From the NCBI GenBank assembly GCA_000310025.1, contig FN649729.1, forward strand, positions 2,980,437 to 2,996,042: a DNA stretch of 15,606 bases, written 5' to 3'. Both the position numbers and the translations under genes were made by a program. The DNA is from Ectocarpus siliculosus. Lineage: Eukaryota; Sar; Phaeophyceae; Ectocarpales; Ectocarpaceae. Under the pieces are notes generated by a model, which did no database searches, was not told the origin of the DNA, and was given only the letters and a program-made list of their open reading frames with translations. This document shows positions 1-6,996 of this stretch, piece after piece; the first letter of the stretch is position 1, and each line of letters starts with the position of its first letter.

Positions 1-506
1 GCGAGAAGGCCAAGGCTTCCGTGGGCAAGTCCGTCACCTCCGGCGGCGACACATCCCCGTCGCCTTCTCCCGCAGCGACGAAGAAGAGGAAGATCGGCGG
101 AGCACCGGCCGCCACGGCACGGAAGCCTCAGGCGGCAGCAAAGGCGGCGGCGGCGGCGGCACCCGCTGCGGCAGCAGCACCTACGGCGGCATCGAAGTCC
201 CCGGCGGCGCCTGGCCCGAAGAGAGTGGCGAGCAAGAAGCCGGCAGCCGGTGGTGTTGGCGGCGGTGGCACCGAGGGGAGCGTCGCGGCAAAGCGTAAGG
301 CTAGTGGCGGCGGCGGCGGCAGCGGCGGCGCAGCCGGCAGCAAGAAGAAGGTCAGCGGGGGGAGCGGGGAAAAGAAGGCCGAAGGAGGGGCACCGCGAAG
401 CGGGCCGTCCAAGACTGCTGCCGCTGCCGCTAAGTCCAAGACGAACAGGAACAAGAAGAAGAAGGGCTCTTCGTCTAGTAATAGTAGTGCGAGACGAGAG
501 CTTTAA
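1..506 (+). CDS. 3' end of a basic, low-complexity nuclear-type protein (partial)
   Basis: The frame is open from the left edge (first full codon at 3) to a TAA at 504-506, giving 167 residues of a C-terminal tail. The tail is almost entirely Lys, Ala, Gly, Ser and Pro. It carries several basic clusters that look like nuclear localisation signals (KKRKIGG, AAKRKASGG, GSKKKV, NRNKKKKG), separated by poly-Ala and poly-Gly stretches, and it ends in SSARREL. Composition like this is typical of linker-histone-like or other chromatin-associated disordered tails. No folded domain is in view, so the gene cannot be named. Third positions are strongly G/C, as in the other exons here. The frame on the opposite strand (128-454) is the Pro/Ala/Leu complement of this low complexity and is not a gene. 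The 5' part lies outside the window. I am confident that it is coding, but not of its function. Confidence 0.8.
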   Translation, partial: EKAKASVGKSVTSGGDTSPSPSPAATKKRKIGGAPAATARKPQAAAKAAAAAAPAAAAAPTAASKSPAAPGPKRVASKKPAAGGVGGGGTEGSVAAKRKASGGGGGSGGAAGSKKKVSGGSGEKKAEGGAPRSGPSKTAAAAAKSKTNRNKKKKGSSSSNSSARREL

Positions 507-2541
507 AGAGTGTACGTGGTCTGTTCGTGGAGACCAGCATGGGGTCGGTACGTGTGATCGGTGGAGACCCGGGGGCGGCGGGGTGGCGGCGGCGTAGGTT
601 GTTCACCACACATGGCTCTCATGTAGGAGGGCACCTTGCCTTTTTCTTGGATCTTGGAGGAGCAGGAGGGAGCTTCTGTTCCGGAAAGTAGGCAGAACCT
701 TGTGGTGGGAAGAGGCATGTATACCTAGGGACTGTTCATGTTAGGTGACAGCTGTAGTAGTAGAGAAAAAACGTCGCCGTTGAGTTGTCTCGTGGGGAGC
801 GTATCACGTTGAGCAGAGTGTGGGAAGGGCATGTTTGGGTCAGGTTGTCTTTTTCCCTTTTTGCCGCGTCGTTTTCGGATGTCTTCCCGCAGTCTGTAGG
901 GAAAGTGACACGCCGCCCACCAACAAGTCACGCCACACGTGCGTGCCTGCTCATGTGTTGTTGCCGTTTCGATTGCGAACAGTTTCGACATCCGTTCCCG
1001 CACGTCATGATCGTGAGTGATCCGTAGACTGATCGAGACAATTTCTGTGGCCCAAGTCAAAGCCACAGAAATTACGGCTTCGCCTCTTTGTCTCCCCGGC
1101 TTGCCGTGGCTGTGGTAACGCTTTGTGCGGATCGGCTCTTCCTGCACTTCGAACATCCGCACGGGTCCTACACTTCAAGTGCGCCTGGCATCCACAACGT
1201 TTGCAGATAATAATTTAGCGCTGCTGTGTCTCTGTTTGACGTCGCCTTTCTATGGAGCTTGTTGGAATCCTGTGTTCTGCATTTATTTTTGGAACGCGCG
1301 TGTTGGGGGGGGGGGAGAGTTGATTTTTGTGCCGAAACCGGTGTGATACGGTGCCATCCTGATGTTAGTGCGAGTGAAGAAGTTTGATGGGTTGGAAGAC
1401 TTTTCCCCGCAATGGATGAAAGCTTGGTGTCTGTGGTGTCTATTTCCTCCGAGTCTTCCAAGATGCGGGGTAGATGACGAAACACGCGGGGCGCTTGCAA
1501 GAAGGAGAAACGCGAGAGCAGAGCAGAGGGTCGTGAAGAAAGGGGGTGGATCTTGGTTCGTCGGTCGCTATTTAGACAGCAGTCCGACGTGGAGAGTGAT
1601 CCCTGAATGAAGCAAATCAGCACAAGCTGAAGCTGTTTTCTCCAGCCAATGATCGAGCACCTTGCTGCCTCGACAGTAATAGTAGTTCCGCATACTGCCG
1701 GACAAGGCTGACAGTGAAATTGCGCCACAACACGATGTTCAACCAAGCACTTCTGTTGTGTTGTAACGCTTGCTGGGCACGCTGCCGACAGGACAAGAGG
1801 CTACACTTTAGTTCATTCACTCTAAGCGTCTGTTGCGCTTTAGTTCACTCAAGGTTTGATGCGGGAGGTCAGCCCGTCAACATCATCGTGCCCGCGGTGT
1901 CGTTGACATGGTGGCCGCCCGTTTTCGAAGCATACGTCGGACTTAAACCGTGCACACCAAATTTGCATTGCTTCTGCTCCTCCGCGCGCAAAAATCAGAA
2001 AACCTGGGACCATTGAAGACGCCTGCCTAGACACAGAAAACCCACCCAAGCGGCGAAGCCACCACACCCTGCGGCAAGAGAATGATTCTCCTGTCCAAAC
2101 GACGCCCTCACCTTTCCTCTCCGCCCTTCGCGCAACACACCCGAGCTCAAACAAGGAAAAAAGCACACACGCACTATCCCTTGATCGCTGCAAAGCACGC
2201 AATGGACAGACACGCGACCAGCCCTTCAATAACCCCCGCGTAGTTCGTCCCTGACAAGACCTCTGGAACGTGGCGCGGGCTTCGCGGAAGTCCGCAGCAA
2301 CTTGATCTACGGAGGTAAAAAACGGTTCGCACCGCCAACGCGTGATTCAGTCTCCAACAAGGTCCGCAACACGCACGGCATAAAGACATTACTCCCTCTC
2401 CCCACACCGTCCTCACACGATACGGCATTGCGGAACAAAAAACAAAAAAAAAAGTGCGGCAAACGTGCGTCCCACCACATCGTGGCAATGCGCCACATCA
2501 TGTAGGTATCACGTTTGCAAGCCTTCCTGCTAATAGGTTGA
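507..2541. other. Gene-free stretch, probably two converging 3' UTRs
   Basis: No open frame here has a conserved motif, exon-like composition or consistent splice sites. The + strand is G/T-rich from about 600 to 1850 and A/C-rich from about 1980 to 2541. That fits a long 3' UTR of the left gene followed by the antisense view of the 3' UTR of the minus-strand carbonic anhydrase-like gene. A perfect stem-loop lies at 1040-1073. An AATAAA on the minus strand near 1281-1287 is a possible but weak polyadenylation signal. I see no tRNA or rRNA. Confidence 0.5.
1040..1073. repeat. Perfect 12-bp inverted repeat (stem-loop)
   Basis: Arms AATTTCTGTGGC (1040-1051) and GCCACAGAAATT (1062-1073) are exact reverse complements, separated by a 10-base loop. 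The hairpin lies about 530 bases past the stop of the left gene, in the G/T-rich stretch that is probably its 3' UTR. It could be a UTR regulatory hairpin, a small-RNA precursor or the core of a small inverted-repeat element. The sequence alone does not decide. Confidence 0.75.
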
Positions 2542-5500
2542 CTACGCCGCAATGCTCGTCGCGTGCGACCCTGCGAGCGCCACGTAGCCCTCCGCGCTCT
2601 TGGTCAACTGCGCCTTCTCGGCAGGCGTGACGTCCCTCATGTACACTGCTGGGTTTCCGCCCCACACCTGGTGCCAAAAAAGCGAACACATATATACATA
2701 CCGCGATTTTGTTCCATTCACACGCGCGACCGTGGGACGGGGCGGGGGCCCGGTGTGACTCGTGTTGAAGATTAATTTTCTGGGTGAAATAAAGACCGTT
2801 CGGGCCCCTGTGTAGAGAGCACCTCCTTTCGTGCGACGTTCATTCAACGCAAAGAGACTGGTTCTATTGGATAACGGGCTGACCCGACATCAGGCAGAAA
2901 TACGGAACAATAAGAGAGGGTCTCTAAGCATCCGCCCAAAACCTCCAAGGGTTGGTTCCTCAGACAACTGAGCCCCAGAAAGAGGGGGGAAAAACAGCAA
3001 CGGAGAGCCCAAGAGCGAAAGTAGGGCCCTTCGCTCAGGCTAACACCCTGAAAATGAACCTCGAGACGGAGCCATCGTACTTGTACTGTAGCCCCTGCGA
3101 AGACGGGATAGTTCCTCGTCGGGGTTTTGCCGAGACCAGATGTCATCCCCGCCCTTACAGTACAAGTCGCAACCAACTCATGAACAAGAACCACATCGGC
3201 CGCGCAGGTCATGGAACAACAGAACGCTATACCCTACCACTAGCACTCATCTCGGCGCGCCTACCGCGCGGGGAGCTAGCTCTCTCTCTCTGCTGGGATC
3301 TTTATCAACAAATCAAACACGCCGCAAAAAATAGAGAGAACCCAGTACCATGGACGGCCTCTAAGATGCCACTGCAATAGGTGCACCGGTATCTGATACC
3401 GAGTGAGACAATTACACCAAAGATAATACAATATTATCTGTGGACAGAGATGGGTTTCGTTGTGCTAGTAGTGACAACAAGAACAAAACAAAACAGTAGT
3501 ACGCGTCAGTTGGACCAGCAGTACGGACATTAGAAGGTACTCAGCGGAGACCGGGACGGCTGATAATGTGAAGACAACAACAACAACAACAACAACAACA
3601 ACACGAGCAAGCACGGAACCCCCACCTGTCCGGCCCCGACGACCGTGTCTGGCTCGACCACCGCGCCGGCCGCGACGATGCTCCCCTGCTCTACGGTAGC
3701 GCTCTCCACTACGGCCTTCATGCCCACCATCGATCCGTCCGCCACGGTTGAGGACTTGAGAGCACGCCCAGCGAGCGAGAGCGAGCAACGACGACACCGA
3801 GCCCAACCAACCCGGCCAACGACAGGGCGTTTCGTTCCATGCGACAGCCACACGCCATCCGCGTTGCCAACGGGGAGGCGCCGCCGTGCACAACAATACA
3901 TGGGACGTTCCAAGAGTGAGCGCGGCGGCGGCGGGGGGGGGGGCGGGGGGAGGGGGGGGTCTTAAGAAGAAATACCTACGAGTATCGCTTGTGGTGGGCG
4001 ATCTGTCGATGGCGACGTGTGGGTAGTAATCCGCTCGCCGGCTGCGGTGAACTTCGGTCGTAGAAGACGCCATGCCCCCCTCGCCACGCAAGCTGAGGGG
4101 GGTGCGGGAGATCAGATAGCGGCTGCTGCTTGTAGTCTGCGGTAGCCAGAGAATGATCGATCGCGTCCGTACAAGAAGGAGACCACTTGAAACCACGCAA
4201 GCGCCGCGATAAACGTTGCAAGAAAAATTCCCGCCGCCGGACGCTCCCCCCTATCGCGGTTGGAACACACGCTCCTTTTCACCTTGATAATTGCTCCATG
4301 CCCGATGGTTACTCCAGCGCCGACGCTCACGTCCCCAGACCCGAGGATAGCGTCGTCCTGCACGTTGCTGCCCTTGCCGATCGCCACTGCTCCGGTGTCC
4401 CCTTTTTACGAACGAAGGCGACAGGTACAGCACCGGTCATTTCGTGCACGCGCAACGAGAAAAAGAGGTCACGGGCAGTGGGGAATGCCTTCTGCGCGTG
4501 TGTCTCTATTCTGCCTCCACCTCCCCCTGTGTACCTCTCTTCCGCTCCCTCGCCTGCCTCTGCGCTTGGAACCGCTGCTGCATGCAGCCCCCCGGATATA
4601 AGCATGTACAGATCTCGACAAATGTCTCACCCCTTACAACGGCCCCGTACCACACCGACGCCTCGCCGGACACGTCCACCTCGCCGACCAGCGTCGCGCT
4701 AGGCGCCACCCAAGCGTCCTTGGCGACCGCGGGGGCGGAGGCCGCCAGTGGCATCAGCTGTCGGTGTCGGGAGACTGTTGTGTTCGGCCGGTGAGTGAAA
4801 GAATAGGAAGGAGGGGCGCGTAAACAAAAATAAACAATACGGCGGTATATATATATATCAAGGGGCAAAATATAACAGAACGACATACCATACATAGCGA
4901 TGAGGGCGCGCAGGGAGCGTGAGAGGTGGGTTCGCGTGTGAAACATTTGGTGAGCTCCAGATACATACAACTAGTAGTCCGTCCGCGTCCGAGGGGGGCA
5001 TGAGACACAATGACAAGAATGCATAAAATATCATGCTACAGCAGTAACATCCACTTCATCGGTACGGACGATGTTTTTTGTTGGAGGGTTTGCTCTCAGG
5101 CATATTTTTTTTGCGTTGATGCATGTGTTCCTGATGGAAAACGGTTACAACTCTCCGCGGACGACCAAGCCGTCCGAAGCCTTGTACCATCTTCCTGTAA
5201 GTCTACCTCGCATATCAATGTACTGTCCATCCTTGCTGTTAGTCTACATCGCATATTTATCTAACTAAATAGGTACCCAGTTCGCTGCTTGACTCTATTT
5301 AGCGGCCGATTGCGAGGCATGGGCTTACGGCGGCGGTGTGTGTGGTGTAAACGTCAAAGAATAGAGCCCTTGCTATCTGCCGGACATGCCCCGAAGCTGA
5401 AAGCTATCCACAGAGTTTGCACATCAGCTGTTCATTGAGCGGTTCCTTGTGACACAGGTCATTGGTCATCGGCGGTTGGCATGTTGTACACATGACCGCT

Positions 5501-5827
5501 GCGCGGTATTCCTCGGCGACAGACTGATGCATGCTAAGGAGACACAAAAAAGACGCAACTTTTCACTGCTATTCCCAAGTTTGCACCGAAACACTATCTT
5601 ACATGCGTCGTACACCTACAGCAGTACGTAAGCAACGCCCCCGCGACGCTGTGTTTGCGTCTGTCTTCGTCTACTCCGAGCGTCGGAGTTGCCGGGGGTG
5701 GCGGCGGATAGGAGGTGACTTGTTGTTCGTTTGTACTTGGAGTGTACATATGTAGTTGGCACCACGGCGGTAAATAGACGAAAACACACACGCAAAAAGT
5801 GCAACGTCGATCGAACCGGAGATGCTA

Positions 5828-5872
<45 letters not shown>

Positions 5873-6186
5873 AACAACAGATGCAAGTGGAGAGAGAGCG
5901 ACGTCCTTCGCGGCGATGTCGTCATCGTTGCAAGAGAGTGTGTTTTGATCCATCTACAGCAGGACAGACAGGCAGCAGTTCGCAAGAGGCCCAACTCTGG
6001 AAAGGCCCGGCACAGCGGCATTCAGCAGCAATGCAACACGGTGTATCTCTCTCCGCGATAGCCTAGGCTCAATCACTCACACGTCTCCATGATGAGCGTG
6101 CTGTCTTGGCACTGGTGTCCGAAGCGGTGGAGAGCCTGCCCGGTCTCTCTCAGGCACCTTCCGAGCGTACGGGACACAGAAGTCAT
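2542..6186 (-). CDS. Gamma-carbonic anhydrase-like protein, complex I type; five exons
   Basis: The coding exons are 6186-6081, 4774-4631, 4401-4283, 3754-3626 and 2667-2542 (TAG at 2544-2542). They total 624 nt and give 207 residues. All joins keep frame (phases 1, 1, 0, 0) with GT donors and AG acceptors. In order the protein shows an amphipathic N-terminus with RETGQALHRFG (13-23) and SRHRQLM (37-43). Left-handed beta-helix hexapeptides follow: WVAPSATLVGEV, SVWYGAVVRGD (75-85), AIGKGSNVQDD and VTIGHGAII (114-122). Then come SMVGMKAVV, GSIVAAGAVV and VWGGNPAVYMRD (167-178), ending in a helical tail. The N-terminus and the SRHR join match plant mitochondrial gamma-CA subunits residue for residue in spacing. 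Such proteins form a trimeric domain on the matrix side of complex I. Arg83, Asp85, Gln98 and Asp99 are kept. Of the zinc ligands only His118 remains: the other two positions are Gly104 and Lys123. An inactive, structural role is therefore likely. An in-frame ATG at 6390 would add 68 Arg-rich residues, but 6186 gives the family length. Confidence 0.92.
2668..3625 (-). other. Intron 4 of the gamma-CA-like gene
   Basis: This 958-bp intron separates the exon ending in VVGAGQ from the last exon, which begins VWGGNPA. The donor is GTGGGG, weaker than its neighbours, and the acceptor is ACCAG. The junction is phase 0 and restores the usual gamma-CA wording before the tryptophan. Apart from an ACA/TGT triplet microsatellite next to the donor, I see nothing else in it. 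The open frames here have no exon character. Confidence 0.85.
3574..3603. repeat. (ACA)n triplet microsatellite, about 10 units
   Basis: This is an uninterrupted ACA run on the + strand (TGT on the minus strand). It lies inside intron 4 of the gamma-CA-like gene, about 20 bases after the donor site. Confidence 0.9.
3755..4282 (-). other. Intron 3 of the gamma-CA-like gene, with a long G-run tract
   Basis: This 528-bp phase-0 intron has donor GTGAAA after GHGAIIK and acceptor TCAAG before SSTVADG. Near its acceptor-proximal half, + strand positions about 3929-3958 are nearly pure G in several runs. On the transcribed strand that reads as a C tract. No exon-like frame is seen inside. Confidence 0.85.
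4402..4630 (-). other. Intron 2 of the gamma-CA-like gene
   Basis: This 229-bp phase-1 intron has donor GTGAGA and acceptor AAAAG. Joining the flanks gives VVRGD followed by AIGKGSNVQDD, the expected gamma-CA order, which fixes both splice sites. Confidence 0.88.
5192..5256. repeat. Imperfect 24-bp direct repeat
   Basis: Positions 5192-5215 and 5233-5256 match with three mismatches over 24 bases. Each contains AGTCTAC followed by a variable base and TCGCATAT. The two copies start 41 bases apart. They lie in intron 1 of the gamma-CA-like gene. Confidence 0.65.
5830..5871. repeat. (CT)21 microsatellite
   Basis: This is 42 uninterrupted bases of alternating C and T on the + strand, within intron 1 of the gamma-CA-like gene. 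On that gene's own strand it reads as GA, so it is not the polypyrimidine tract of that intron. Confidence 0.95.
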
Positions 6187-6996
6187 GCCTCTCGCTCTGT
6201 CTCTCTCTCTCTCTCTCTCTCTGCAGTCTCCGTATGTCCTTCTCTGGCTTCTGCAAACGAAGCTGCTCCGATACGTAGCACACGGCAACAAGCCTACTGC
6301 TGTACTTTTCCTCGAGTAGAGGGCAGCACGCAAGCTCAAAAACAGCAGTCGAACGCTACGAACAGAGCACCTGCCACAGCGAGCACGCACGAGGTGGCCG
6401 ATGGGGGGTCGCCACCAAGTATCTCTCCACCCCCTTCGATTTTGAAAAATGAAACATGGGGGGTGGGGGGGATAGGGCCCCTCGTCACCAAGGTGTCGTC
6501 ACAGGGACTTGAACTTCAACTTAACGTCACAAATGTGTTTTTTTTTGTCATTTTTTTTCGGTTGGATTTGCATCAACGGCAAATAGAGGCGCCGTGGTGC
6601 GATTTCATTGGCCGAAAAAAGCAAAACACTTTTTCGGACGGTTACGCCGGGACTGTCCGGGCGGGTCCTTGATGATTGGCCCGAGCAACGGTTTCTCCTC
6701 GCGCTGATTGCTTCATTATGGCAGCTGTGGTTGATTTTCCGCCAACGGATAAAGCGTCGACGTGTCGACCCTTTTTTTGTTTGGGTTTCTCGTATCCCCC
6801 CCCCTGCTGCGCTCGCCGCCACGCCACACGCTACATCTGACCTACCCTGACTGATCCCCCTATAACACACGTACGCGACCGGAACAACCGCTGTGTAACG
6901 AGAGAAAGCGCGAAAAGAGAGAGCAACAACGAAAGAAGCTCCCACGACGTCAGAGAGAGAGAGAGTAAAGCGATTTCAAAAGAGCGGAAAAAGAAA
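6187..6996. promoter_or_regulatory. Divergent intergenic region and presumed two-way promoter
   Basis: These 810 bases lie between the start codon of the minus-strand gamma-CA-like gene and that of the plus-strand membrane-protein gene. Both 5' UTRs and promoters should be here. Visible elements are a (CT)11 tract 15 bases upstream of the gamma-CA-like ATG, and a stem-loop CCGAAAAA/TTTTTCGG around 6612-6638. There is also a TATAAC near 6861, about 135 bases before the plus-strand ATG, and a short GA run near 6952-6965. I cannot place transcription starts. The open frames across it are not conserved. Confidence 0.5.
6201..6222. repeat. (CT)11 microsatellite beside the gamma-CA-like start codon
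   Basis: A CT run on the + strand, GA on the minus strand, lies 15 bases 5' of the ATG at 6186. It probably sits in the 5' UTR. If translation began at the upstream in-frame ATG (6390), it would encode alternating Arg and Glu. Confidence 0.9.

Larger units (their letters stand above)
4775..6080 (-). other. Intron 1 of the gamma-CA-like gene
   Basis: This 1,306-bp phase-1 intron has donor GTGAGT and acceptor CAACAG. The join yields ETFSRHRQLM at exactly the spacing seen in plant gamma-CA subunits, so no exon is missing between the flanks. It contains a (CT)21 tract at 5830-5871, a short TA run near 4846-4857 and an imperfect direct repeat at 5192-5256. A GTATGT donor-like site at 4888 (minus) follows an open frame, but it is not needed to complete the protein. 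Confidence 0.85.

Noticed and set aside
128-454. Minus-strand open frame of 108 codons, Pro/Ala/Leu-rich
   Set aside because: It is the complement of the Lys/Ala/Gly low-complexity exon and has no motif of its own.
3465-4196. Minus-strand open frame of 243 codons
   Set aside because: It crosses intron 4, exon 4 and intron 3 of the gamma-CA-like gene in the wrong frame. The family motifs lie in another frame with good splice sites.
4187-4702. Plus-strand open frame of 171 codons
   Set aside because: It is antisense to exons 2 and 3 of the gamma-CA-like gene, Pro/Arg-rich and without any recognisable domain.
4888-4970. Possible extra exon on the minus strand ending in a GTATGT donor at 4888
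   Set aside because: The direct join of exon 1 to the exon at 4774 already gives ETFSRHR at the exact family spacing, so an inserted exon would disrupt it.
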